DNA of 64,000 nt, taken from Batillaria attramentaria (lineage: Eukaryota; Mollusca; Gastropoda; Batillariidae). The notes beneath the pieces are model-generated. The model did not search any database. It was not told the origin of the DNA and was given only the letters and a program-made list of their open reading frames with translations. Position numbers and translations under genes: made by a program. The stretch spans positions 602,001 to 666,000 of the forward strand of contig JACVVK020000095.1 of assembly GCA_018292915.2 (NCBI GenBank), in the 5' to 3' direction. Shown here piece after piece: positions 13,373 to 25,800 of this stretch. Position 1 is the stretch's first letter, and every line of letters begins with the position of its first letter.

Positions 13373-14343
13373 TTATTTAAAAAAAAAAAAAATCCAGCTG
13401 TTGTTATTCGCGCACCTGTTTCATGTTGTTATACATTTTGACAAAGCAAGCAAAACTAAGTCCAACATAGAGCATTTCTCTCGTTCTCAGCCCAATATTT
13501 AGCTTTCTGTGTATTGGAATTTGTTTCTACTGAAAATAATTGTAGTCATTCCCTGTATTTTCCCCTGAAATTGTCACGGATACTTGAGCACCCTTAAGCA
13601 TTTGTTGATGTGGGTGCTTTTTTGTATGTAAATGTATAAGACAACTTGTTATCATTACATGTATCAGGTTATTGAGACCAGTGATATTTCTTGTCAGTTT
13701 GTCTCTTTATGTTGTTGGTGTTGTTTATAAAGTGCATTACTGCCAAAACCTTTCAACAGAGTGATTCAAAATGAATCTGTTCCTACTGCATTATCTTAAA
13801 AAGTATACTATGCGCAACACATATGTGATGATCAGCTTATAAAAGCTAGCTTTAATTAGCATAGAAGGCTTACAGATGTCAAAATGCTAAAACGCTTCAA
13901 TAACGCTTCTAATGCACTAAAAAATAGCTATCCTTTTCAGGGGCTTGCATCTCCACTGCTTTCGCACAAACAGCTTTTGTCAGACTATGTGCGCTGTGCT
14001 TGCTGCCTATCACCATACACTGAAGAGGTCATTTTCCAACAAAGTTTCATTGTTTGTTGTCGTTTGCAGTACAATCTCAGAGTATTCCAGACCAGCAAAG
14101 CACAGGAATAAGAAAGCTGCACGCCACCATAGCATACGAGTGCCAGGTAGGAATCTACAGACTGCTTGAAAAACATTTTCAGCTCATGAGGAAGCTCGTA
14201 CACTCATCCCACTTTAAAAAGTATGTGTGTCCGTGTTTTGGATGGCGACGTGTGTCCAGAAATAATCGATCAGTACATGAGATATGGATGATTTTTCATG
14301 GTGTAAGTCACTTGAAAGTGCATGTACTCCCATTTGGCATTGT

Positions 14344-14431
14344 AACAGCAGATGACCATGTCTCTGCTGCTCGGACATTTACCAACTAACAGCAGATGAC
14401 CATGTCTCTGCTGCTCGGACATTTACCAATT
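14344..14431. repeat. Tandem 44-bp duplication
   Basis: AACAGCAGATGACCATGTCT to GGACATTTACCAACT occurs twice in a row with one or two differences. Confidence 0.88.
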
Positions 14432-15070
14432 GACAATTGATGGTTTATCATCACTTGAGGAACTGAATTTCTGAACGTGTATTGATTTTTTTTTATTTTT
14501 TTTTTTTTTTTGGGGGGGGGGGGGGAGTAAAGCAGGGCATGCTGGTTTATATATATGTGTGAGGGGGTGGGTGGGGGCACGGGGGTGCAATGTCTAGTGT
14601 CATACATGGGAAATTCAGTCATGTGTTTTGCTGAATCTGCCTGTCTGTTTCAATTAGCACGACTATTTGTTCAAATGCCGCGATCTATACACACATGCAT
14701 ATATAATACTACTGGACGTGAACTGTACATGACTTCATTAACTTTGGCTCAAGATTTACACAAACACATACACAGAGAAAACACCAACTTCTGTAAAACT
14801 ATAACTCCCTATTAGATATTTTGAGGTAGTGTGCAATATTTTGTCTTCATCTGCAGCAGACGCAGTATAACACTGTATTACTTAAGCATAATCTGCCCGA
14901 TGTAAGAAATATCAAGATCGTTAAGGTTGTTTCTCTTGTCTGTCAAAAAAAAAGAAAAAGAAATCTGTAAACATTTGCCTTAGGTTTACATTGTTCATCA
15001 CTGCTCATGGAAGATGCAAGCACAAAGGAGTCCATCTCTATGCTCTTTGCACACATAAATGTCTCATATT

Positions 15071-15542
15071 CAGGGATCGATTTTCTCGCGCGCCGTGCGA
15101 CTATGTCTCATATTTTGATAAAATGTTGCATAGAAATTTCGCAAAATGCGTCATATGTCGCACGGACATGACATCACATGGGCACTTGAAAACGCGAAGC
15201 AGAGATGCGCTGTGCGTGTCAGTCATAGAGTCTATTACACTAATCTAATATTAGTGATGAGGCTTACTTATCCCGCTTGCCGCGCGCGCTGCCAGGAACT
15301 CTCGCTCGAAAGAGTTGCAAAAAATATTGGCGCGTTATCAGTTTTCTCAGTTCTGCGATCGAGAGGTCCTTTTCCGTTCAGAACCTGAACGTCACTGCAC
15401 TTAGGAACAGGCTCTCGGCACAGACATGTGACAGAGTGATGCGGGTGAACTTGATTGTCTCATAGAAAATGAAAATGTCTCATAAAAATGACTGGTCAAG
15501 GAGACAATGTCTCATTGGCATATTTGAGTAAATCCATCCCTG
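15071..15542. mobile_element. CAGGGAT-ended MITE (hAT-like)
   Basis: The left end is CAGGGATCGATTT and the right end AAATCCATCCCTG, inverted repeats with one mismatch in the first 13 bases. Both sides are flanked by CATATT (15065-15070 and 15543-15548), a 6-bp target duplication. There is no coding capacity. GTCTCATA-like words are repeated inside. Confidence 0.72.
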
Positions 15543-16069
15543 CATATTTATGTTTAGTGTTATGTGATTTGTTTTGGTGTGTGTGTGTGTGTGTGGTTCC
15601 CATTTGTTACCAAGGCAATGATTGCATGACCATCTGACATGATTGTTTTATCAGTGGAGCCAAACATCCACCAAAAATATCCCACAAAGCAAAACACCGT
15701 TTGTGACGTGTAGCTCAAACCGGTTGTACAAATCTTCGAATGACTGGTTCAATAAAGATCTGTCTGTCAAACCGTTGAGTTGTAATGTTTGACTGGGAGA
15801 ATTGGAAACAGTGAATACCGGTACAATGTATATTATGATTGTGTTGTAATATGGAATGCAGTCAATCAAAATTATCACAAAAGGCAGAGCATTTGTGGAA
15901 CATAGATTTACTATTCAAACTACAAGCATCCTTCATTTGTATTCCATTGAGGTAAAAATATATATGTGGGTACAACTACTTCTGCAAGTGGCCGTGACAA
16001 CCACAGAAAAAATCTGGGACAGAAAAATCGGAACAAACTCTAACATCCTAAAACCCCACCTCAGAGAAA

Positions 16070-16122
<53 letters not shown>

Positions 16123-16467
16123 CTCTCTCTCTCTCTCTCACTCTCTATCTCTACTTATGCCACTCCTCCTGCATTCTCTAAAACATAAGCTAAAACGTGT
16201 AAGAAGATACGATGGCATCTGGTAGAGGGGCTGAAAAGGATGTAATTTTGTGGACTGCTGGCTTGGGTTTCCCTGGTTTGTTCTATACGCTCTGTTGCAG
16301 TTGTCCTGTGCCCTCGCAAAACTTGGCGCCTCAGTAACATTTTGACTAGACAGCTGATATATGCCTGAATCGAGTCAATTCCAGCATGAAGCCTTGCTAG
16401 ATGAAACACTTGCCAGTATTATCACCATCACATTGAATCCATCCTGGTTAAGGCGATGTCACACTGA

Positions 16468-16521
16468 AAACAGGTTTTCCTAAAACATGTTTTATAAAAC
16501 ATGTTTTAGGAAAACCTGTTT
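16468..16521. repeat. Perfect 54-bp palindrome
   Basis: The left half AAACAGGTTTTCCTAAAACA plus TGTTTTA is followed without spacer by its exact reverse complement (centre between 16494 and 16495). It is part of the TIR element 16450-17242. Confidence 0.93.
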
Positions 16522-16849
16522 ATAAAACATGTTTTGAAAGGCAAAACGCCCGAAACATGCTTTCCGAAACAATACATGACACACATGAAAACATGTTTTG
16601 CGAAACAACATCGAAACACGCAGAAAATCGAACAGTGATCTTTTGTGACGTCATTTTCTTTCGAACTCACGTCACTGAAAATCTGACGTATACACGCCCG
16701 CCAAACACAGCCATTTTGAAGCAACAACACTAGGCTAGATGAGGTATTTCCCTAAACATATTTGCTTATTCTCACTTTCACTCATCCTCCATGTTAGCAT
16801 TCAGTCACGGTATTTCCGAAATATATTTTACCTATTCTTCCCGCTCTGT

Positions 16850-16912
16850 CTTGACCTAAGGTGGCTGATGAGCCGGTGAAATTCCGGCGAAACGCGTCCC
16901 GCTACGGTCAAG
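16850..16912 (+). ncRNA. Type I hammerhead self-cleaving ribozyme
   Basis: All core elements are present in order. Outer stem I is CTTGACC with GGTCAAG, and inner stem I is GTGG with CCGC. The core is CTGATGA (16865-16871), stem II is GCCGG/CCGGC with loop TGAAATT, then GAAA (16889-16892). Stem III is minimal, A-C/G-T closing a 2-nt GC loop, and cleavage is expected after C16898 in GTC. Short-stem-III type I hammerheads are known from metazoan retroelements and retrozyme-like repeats. It sits inside the TIR element 16450-17242. All catalytic bases are intact, so activity is plausible. Confidence 0.88.
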
Positions 16913-17534
16913 ACTTTCCTACCTTACTAGACACCATTTTCTTGTATGTAGAACTTCAATGCGTATGAAATACCTCTGGATGGGGTTTCTGGGTAAAGTC
17001 GATGTCTCTTTTCCTTCATACGGGAAGGTGTCACTTGACACTCCGCACGGCGGCTTTCATTGGTTGAAACACAAAACATGTTTTCGGATTTTAGGGCAGG
17101 CTCTAAAACTGAAAACACGATCGAAACATGTTTTGAAAACATTGTTGTGAAGTATGTCACACGACAAAACACGTCGTTTCGCAGCGAAACATCTGAAAAC
17201 AATGTTTTCAAGTGTTTTTGCCCTCTCGTGTGACATGGCCTTTACTGGGCACACAAACTTTCTTGCATTCTGCAGAAACAAGCACATTCCGACACTGTCC
17301 AGAACCACCACCTGTAAACTAGTCTTCATAAACCTGTGCAGAAACTAACATCCCAATCGTGCAGTTGAGTCCACTCAGATTCCTTGACACGTGAACTACA
17401 GCATTCTGCAGATACCAGCAAGTTCTGACCCTGTGCAAAAGCACACCACCAAAACAACGGTCGTCAAACGGAAGCTGTGCGGAAACTGAAGTTGATGAAC
17501 ACAACTTCCGCAGGCCACTGCTGAGGCAGTTCCA

Positions 17535-18348
17535 TCATCTGAACACAGGGGTTCTGTCCCAGCCAGGGGGACGCTGACAGACAGAGGAGCCGAGGATGGT
17601 CAGCTCTTCCAGGTGGATGTCTGGAATGGAGGAGGTGGCTTTGTGCAGCTCATAGTGTTCCAGGGGGAAGATGCACAAACTCAAGGCTGGACGCTTCTGC
17701 AGGTGTCTGCACAGACCAAAACACTGCCCGTCTCAGGTACTATTCTACATAAATACATCTTTTATTAAAAACAAACAACAACAAAACAAACTACTGAAAA
17801 AGAAACACGGGTCATGTTTCATTCATTATACATGTATTTCCCTCAGATTTCTAGACAGGTCGATTTTCATACTCGTAACTGCATGCTTAATTCATCCCAT
17901 CAAATCATACTTTAAAATACAACACAATATTTTTTGCTGGAATATGCTGACTCACGTTTGTGCAAGGTGCGTCTGCATGCTGCTGCAAGCATTGAGAGGA
18001 TCTGATGTGAACAGCTGCAAGACCACCAGGGAAGGAACCTGCATTTGTAAACCACAGATGCATAACAAGTAAAGAATGCATTGAAACAGAAACACCCAGT
18101 ACACCAAAAAGCATTTGAAACAAAATATGGACCTACAGATGTGGCACTATTCTTCATATTATCAGAATCCCTCACAAACTATGCTGCATCATGAAGCTTA
18201 CAAAGTATGTTAAGGAAATGGAGTTGAGGAACAGCTAGGAAATAGGGGCAGATAACCTGACCCCTTTGTACTGGGAGTGATATTTATCTTTCTCCCTTTT
18301 CCACACACTGTAACACACAAACGCATGCATCCACCCCCCCCCCCCCCA

Positions 18349-18387
<39 letters not shown>

Positions 18388-18698
18388 CTTAGACTGAAGG
18401 CAAAGCCAGAATGGTAGCACAGCTTTCGAAATGCTTACATTTCTCACATAACGCAAGACTGCATCATACTCAAAGTTCCCCCCCTTGTTCAGGATACACA
18501 GCCGTTCCAGCGTCTTGATTTTGCCCAGCGTTGCCCAGAACACCTGGTTCAGGTGGAGCCCTGATTGTTCCAGTCTGTCACCAAAAAGACATCACCATAC
18601 CCGGGTATATATCCGCGTTAGATAGATAAATACTACTTTATTAGTGACAACGCTACAGGTTCTTCAAATCTGTACTGTTGCCACATCATCTTGCTGGT

Positions 18699-18755
<57 letters not shown>

Positions 18756-20825
18756 GCCAGGGGCAGCCTGTATATGATGCTGCACATCATGTGTTTGTAG
18801 TTAAATGTATGTGTGGAGGCATGTTGCGTGTGTTTCTGGGTGAGTGAGTGTGTGTTGATTGTAAGGCGCCCTGAGCTCCCGCGAAAAGGAGGGCATCCCT
18901 TGAGTACCCATTTTATTTATATTTATTATTATACTGCAATTATGCAGGGAGGAAATCCGCAAAACAAACCCAGTAGGCCACTAACCAGAATCAGAGTCAG
19001 TCAGATGCGAACAAAAACAATACATCGGCAATTGATCGTCCGCCCTAATGGTACTCAATACAGCCTGCCTAGTTAACAGTTCTTAATATGTCTTCAAACC
19101 AAGAAAGTTGAAAATCAACCAGGAAGTCATACCCCTAGCCAATTTCTTATCCGGTACTTTTGAATTTCAAGCAATAAAACACTGGAATTTAATGGTCAAT
19201 ATGATCACTGCTTTATTGTTCCCTAGAAAGGGAAATTACAAAACGGCTGCATAAAAACAACAGTTACTAGGACAACAGTTACTAGGACAACAGTTACTAG
19301 GACAACAGTTACTAGGATGTTCCCAAGGATACAGCAGTGTCAACGTGCTTCGAGAGCCTTTGAATGACTCACCGCAAATCTCTCAAGTCTTTGGCGTGGG
19401 GCAGAGCATTCAGGAGGCCAGCCCTGTACTGGCAATGAGCGGTCAACCCCAGGTGTGAGATGACGAGATGCTGCAGTTGATGACAATCACGTATGATGGC
19501 CGTCAGACACTGCCCTCCATGAATTCCTGGAGAAGACGAGCGACGATTGACTCCAGAACACCAACCAAAGCAAGAAGCTGAGGATGCATGTGCACTGAAA
19601 CTGTCTTAGGGACTTGAAAAAGTGGCCCTTTTTGTACACAGGGTTCCCCAAGAGCGAGAGTGAGAATAAAATCACAACAAAATCAAAGGAATCCTTTAAA
19701 GCACCAGCAGTTTTTTTCCTAAATGACAAATACAAAAAAGGTTGTAAATTCTGAATTAATGTTAAGAATTTCTCATCACTATTTTGGCAGGATTTTGGGA
19801 TTTTGTGGATGTTTGGGAGGCTTCAGGAAGTCATTTTAGCAATGGATGAAGAAAATAAAACTGTTGGCCTGGAAATCAGAGGTGTGTGTGTGTGTGTTTG
19901 GGGGTTTAACGTCCTGTTCCACAACATACGGGTGATATCAAAGACAGGGCAACAATGAAAACACCAGCACAAATATTTGGCCCCAGCCGGGATACGAACT
20001 CACGACCCGAGCATCAGAGTGGAAATCAGAGGACTCCTCAGATTGGGAATGTCCCCACAAAGGCTGACGCCTCGGGGTGTTTTCCACATAAATCTGGCTC
20101 AGTGAAATTAGCATTTATGTCATTTCAATTCAATTCCTGGTTACCTGGTATACCAGAAAGCTGAAGATGTTGAAGTTTTTTCCAGTGCCGGATACACAGA
20201 ATCTCCTGTTCTCTGACAGCACTTGAGTAGGCACTGAAACACCACAAGTACTCTTACTCTCACTTTTAAACAATTACATCAGCTAAAACCTTGGACAACT
20301 ATACTACCACAGTACCACTTATGTTCCAGCTTGTTGATGCATGTGCATGTACTCGGTATTCATACACTTTAAAACATTCAGAAAGAAAGAAAAAAATTAA
20401 CAACAACTATAAAAAAAAGATCAGCAGCAACAACAAAAAACGGTCCTCAAACACTATTTGCTCTCACCAGTTCAAGTAATTGAAAGTACTTGGTCGCACG
20501 CCGAATCTCTTGTTGCAAGCAGATCTGAAGCCAGCTCCGATCAACTCAAAGTGTTGCACATCCGGACACGCACTGACAAGTTTTCCCAGTTCATTCCCCA
20601 GCTCTTGTTCTGGTGTCATGTTCTGATGAAAGCAGATGATGTAGGAAACAAGAAGCAGCAGCGAACGCAAACCACTTAAAATACAGATTCCAGATATTTT
20701 GGAATGAAAAGATTACTCACCTCTGTCACTACAGAAAGAAGTAACATTTCAGTACTAGAACCTAAAAAGAAAGTGCTCTGAAAACTCATCTCTTCAGTGC
20801 ATCAATATGTTAACCATCTGCATTT

Positions 20826-20887
<62 letters not shown>

Positions 20888-22820
20888 GTTGTTTTCCCCA
20901 ACATCCTTCATTCAAAAGCCCCATAAGCACTGTGAGTACATTTAGGATGGAGCTGTGCGCTACATCAAGTCTCCATCATCATCACTATTATCATTATCAT
21001 CATCATCATCGCTGCATACCAAATCAGGAGCCTGAACTCCAATGCGTCTGCGCTTGTTCCCTTGATCTTGGCTGTACATGACGAGAACACGTTTCCCACC
21101 CGTCGTCTTGGTAGTGGTTAAGATCTCTTCCACTTTCCGTGCACACAGGCAGCACGGTGACAGTGCCAAGCTCTGCCAGTCTGTTGATTGTAAACTGTAT
21201 GATTGACTGACTGGCAACACGGAGTGAATGCTATTCACTACACAGACGAGAATTAAAAATTGACTCTACTGTGAGTTCCCCCCCCCCCCCCCTGCACACA
21301 CACACACATACACATTCCCCTTAAAAAAAAACCAAAAAAACCCCCACAATATCAAAATCTACCAAACCAACACACATGCATGATTACAAGCAAACAACAA
21401 CAAACAAACAATATTTCAAAACGGATGATGAGGTAAGTCTAAACACACCGACTGTCTGATCAGAGGCATGCATGCATTTCCGACACAAGAGATCCAATCA
21501 CGCAAAACAAATACCACTCCATGAATGTCCACACAGACGTAACTAGACCGATAAGGGTACGGTGGGTAAATAGACTCACTTGGGTTGATGGCAAGTAGAT
21601 GACAAATGCTGGAGAATCCACTGTCTGCGAGATCCTCTGCGTGGATGTGAATCCCGCTCACGTTGATGTGGCGCAGCTCGGAGCAGTTGAGAAGCAGTGA
21701 CTGCAGGCCACTGGCGTCCACAGTTCTCAATTCTTCACCATCCTTGAAAGGAAGAAAATACAAGAAATATTGTTGCTAAGAACAGCGTGTCAAGTGAATG
21801 TGTACATGAATCATGGAAAAACACTACCCCTTTAACCAAACATTGCCTGTGTTCTAACAAAATAAAGAAAAACACTACCCCTTTAACCAAACATTGCCTG
21901 TGTTCTAACAAAATAAAGAAAAACACTACCCCTTTAACCAAACATTGCCTGTGTTCTAACAAAATAAAACAACAACAAAAACAACCAACAACAACAACAA
22001 CAACAACAACAAACATTTAATGACAATTTGAATCACAGGACTGAAAATGATAAAATCAAGATTTTAAGGGTAGAGGTATGACATGTAACAAGTTTTGCCT
22101 GTTTCAGAATCAGAATCTTGTCTTCCCTGTCACCAGATGTGACTGGGGGGGGGGGGGGGGGAATTTAAAATTACAAATAAACCTGCAGACACAGACACAC
22201 ACTGAGACACAGCCAGACAACTTACAAAATTAATAAAATAAAAATAAAATAAAATATTCCTCCTTTTACCTTCACAGGGCTAAGCATGATGTTGTGACAG
22301 TGTCGTAGGTTGATGCTGACCAAACGAGGACAGGTGTCAGCAATGACATGCAGACTGCGGCTGTCTACCTTACTGTTGTCTGCCACATTGAGGTACTGCA
22401 GACTCACTGCACGGTTCAGCTGAAACACCTACACACATATTGAAAACTCTCAACAGCCTGAGCGTACAGTCATACAGTCTTTTGATGTATGCACACGTGT
22501 GTACACACACTCTTCATAATCAACAACAACAACAAAAATTATGCTTAACACGTAACTAACCACACAAGTCTCCTCCTGCCACATCTTTCTTTTCATTATC
22601 TTACCACATAGATTACTACAGTGTGAGATGTCAAGTTAATTTTGTTTATCTTATTTTGCTAGAACATAATTATAGGCAATGGTCATTTTTGCACCAAGGA
22701 CTCACCCTTTGGAACACCCTTCTAAAAGCCATAAGGCATACGGATTCAGTCCCCAAGTTTTAAACTGCAGTTAAAACTGACTTGTTCTCAGCCCAGCAGC
22801 AGTAATGAGGGACTGGCAGA

Positions 22821-22872
<52 letters not shown>

Positions 22873-25800
22873 CTCTCTGGCATTATTTTCATGCCATTTT
22901 ATTTTTTTCTTAACCTTGTAAGTGCTTAGAGCTTGCTGAGTATAAGCACTATATAAATATCCTTTTTTTTCCTTCTTTTTTCCTCTCATACTTTATTACA
23001 GTGCGAGATGTCAAGTTCATAAAAGCTTGCACTTTTATTTTTAAATGCTATTAAACAAACAGATGCCTGATTTCTTTAATATTAGATACTGCAAAGTTAC
23101 AAGCTGGTCACAATGTCCACATCAACCATCTCTTTATTCACAAAGTGTGTTTGAACTTTGTAAATAGCACCTCAAAATCCTCCCCCCCCCCCCCCCCCAC
23201 GTCATCTCACAGCTACTGCCTTTAAATGTGCAGTAACAAATGCTTGTCCATCCATGTGTTCGAAGGGCAATCACAAGGTATGTGTTTGAAGGGCAATCAC
23301 AAGGTATGTGTTTGAAGGGCAAGCACAAGGTATGTGTTTGAAGGGCAATCACAAGGTATGTGTTTGAAGGGCAAGCACAAGGTATGTGTTCGAAGGGCAA
23401 GCACAAGGTATGTGTTTGAAGGGCAAGCACAAGGTATGTGTTTGAAGGGCAAGCACAAGGTATGTGTTTGAAGGGCAAGCACAAGGTATGTGTTTGAAGG
23501 GCAAGCACAAGGTATGTGTTTGAAGGGCAAGCACAAGGTATGTGTTTGAAGGGCAAGCACAAGGTATGTGTTTGAAGGGCAAGCACAAGGTATGTGTTTG
23601 AAGGGCAAGCACAAGGTATGTGTTTGAAGGGCAAGCACAAGGTATGTGTTTGAAGGGCAAGCACAAGGTATGTGTTTGAAGGGCAATCACAAGGTATGTG
23701 TTTGAAGGGCAAGCACAAGGTATGTGTTTGAAGGGCAAGCACAAGGTATGTGTTTGAAGGGCAAGCACAAGGTATGTGTTTGAAGGGCAAGCACAAGGTA
23801 TGTGTTTGAAGGGCAAGCACAAGGTATGTGTTTGAAGGGCAAGCACAAGGTATGTGTTTGAAGGGCAAGCACAAGGTATGTGTTTGAAGGGCAAGCACAA
23901 GGTATGTGTTTGAAGGGCAAGCACAAGGTATGTGTTTGAAGGGCAAGCACAAGGTATGTGTTTGAAGGGCAAGCACAAGGTATGTGTTTGAAGGGCAATC
24001 ACAAGGTATGTGTTTGAAGGGCAAGCACAAGGTATGTGTTTGAAGGGCAAGCACAAGGTATGTGTTTGAAGGGCAAGCACAAGGTATGTGTTTGAAGGGC
24101 AAGCACAAGGTATGTGTTTGAAGGGCAAGCACAAGGTATGTGTTTGAAGGGCAAGCACAAGGTATGTGTTTGAAGGGCAAGCACAAGGTATGTGTTCGAA
24201 GGGCAAGCACAAGGTATGTGTTTGAAGGGCAATCACAAGGTATGTGTTTGAAGGGCAAGCACAAGGTATGTGTTTGAAGGGCAATCACAAGGTATGTGTT
24301 TGAAGGGCAAGCACAAGGTATGTGTTTGAAGGGCAAGCACAAGGTATGTGTTTGAAGGGCAAGCACAAGGTATGTGTTTGAAGGGCAAGCACAAGGTATG
24401 TGTTTGAAGGGCAAGCACAAGGTATGTGTTTGAAGGGCAAGCACAAGGTATGTGTTTGAAGGGCAAGCACAAGGTATGTGTTTGAAGGGCAAGCACAAGG
24501 TATGTGTTTGAAGGGCAAGCACAAGGTATGTGTTTGAAGGGCAATCACAAGGTATGTGTTTGAAGGGCAAGCACAAGGTATGTGTTTGAAGGGCAAGCAC
24601 AAGGTATGTGTTTGAAGGGCAAGCACAAGGTATGTGTTTGAAGGGCAAGCACAAGGTATGTGTTTGAAGGGCAAGCACAAGGTATGTGTTTGAAGGGCAA
24701 GCACAAGGTATGTGTTTGAAGGGCAAGCACAAGGTATGTGTTTGAAGGGCAAGCACAAGGTATGTGTTTGAAGGGCAAGCACAAGGTATGTGTTTGAAGG
24801 GCAAGCACAAGGTATGTGTTTGAAGGGCAAGCACAAGGTATGTGTTTGAAGGGCAAGCACAAGGTATGTGTTTGAAGGGCAAGCACAAGGTATGTGTTTG
24901 AAGGGCAATCACAAGGTATGTGTTTGAAGGGCAAGCACAAGGTATGTGTTCGAAGGGCAAGCACAAGGTATGTGTTTGAAGGGCAAGCACAAGGTATGTG
25001 TTTGAAGGGCAATCACAAGGTATGTGTTTGAAGGGCAATCACAAGGTATGTGTTTGAAGGGCAAGCACAAGGTATGTGTTTGAAGGGCAATCACAAGGTA
25101 TGTGTTTGAAGGGCAAGCACAAGGTATGTGTTTGAAGGGCAAGCACAAGGTATGTGTTTGAAGGGCAAGCACAAGGTATGTGTTTGAAGGGCAAGCACAA
25201 GGTATGTGTTTGAAGGGCAAGCACAAGGTATGTGTTCGAAGGGCAATCACAAGGTATGTGTTCGAAGGGCAAGCACAAGGTATGTGTTTGAAGGGCAATC
25301 ACAAGGTATGTGTTCGAAGGGCAAGCACAAGGTATGTGTTTGAAGGGCAATCACAAGGTATGTGTTTGAAGGGCAATCACAAGGTATGTGTTCGAAGGGC
25401 AAGCACAAGGTATGTGTTTGAAGGGCAATCACAAGGTATGTGTTTGAAGGGCAATCACAAGGTATGTGTTTGAAGGGCAATCACAAGGTATGTGTTTGAA
25501 GGGCAATCACAAGGTATGTGTTTGAAGGGCAATCACAAGGTATGTGTTTGAAGGGCAATCACAAGGTATAACAGCTAGGCCCTGCTAGCTGAGTCTGAAC
25601 ACAGCTGCCATGCTCACCTCATTGGGAACAGCCTGCACAGTCTGTGAAATGTCCAGAAGCTTCAGCTGCTCAATCCTGTGAAGCGTCTCCACGAACTGTG
25701 GCTTGGTCTGCAGGTGTTCCAGCGTTGCCATGGGCTGCAGGAGGGTATGGAATCGAACCTCGGGCAGTTTACACACCTCCAGCAGGGTGGCGAAGAAGAA

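Larger units (their letters stand above)
16450..17242. mobile_element. Non-autonomous TIR element with AAACATGTTTT repeats and internal hammerhead
   Basis: The ends are AAGGCGATGTCACAC (16450-16464) and GTGTGACATGGCCTT (17228-17242), inverted with one mismatch. The interior has a perfect 54-bp palindrome (16468-16521) and many AAACATGTTTT-like motifs. No transposase is seen. The target-site duplication is unclear (perhaps TA or TT), so the superfamily is not assigned. Confidence 0.65.
11800..17534. other. Convergent interval between NMNAT and FBXL18
   Basis: No protein exon is recognised. Candidate polyadenylation signals AATAAA at 12324 and 12646 would suit the long NMNAT form. The rest holds (TG)n tracts (13311-13370), a 44-bp tandem duplication (14344-14431), a CAGGG-ended element (15071-15542), a CT/CA microsatellite (16068-16143) and a TIR element with a hammerhead ribozyme (16450-17242). 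The remainder of 11800-15000 looks like unique AT-rich DNA. Confidence 0.55.

Noticed and set aside
20960..21020. Acidic (Asp)n extension at the end of FBXL18 exon 6
   Set aside because: The donor GTATGC at 21019 ends the exon after GVQAPDL in phase with the next exon. The Asp run is (ATC)n intron sequence read in frame.
23134..25480. Open frames up to 634 codons with a 26-residue Cys-rich period
   Set aside because: They are the minisatellite read through; a 26-bp unit without stops is open in all frames. The array lies in FBXL18 intron 3 and there is no promoter or family match.
23253..25569. CRISPR array
   Set aside because: Units are contiguous 26-mers with no variable spacers, and the genome is eukaryotic.
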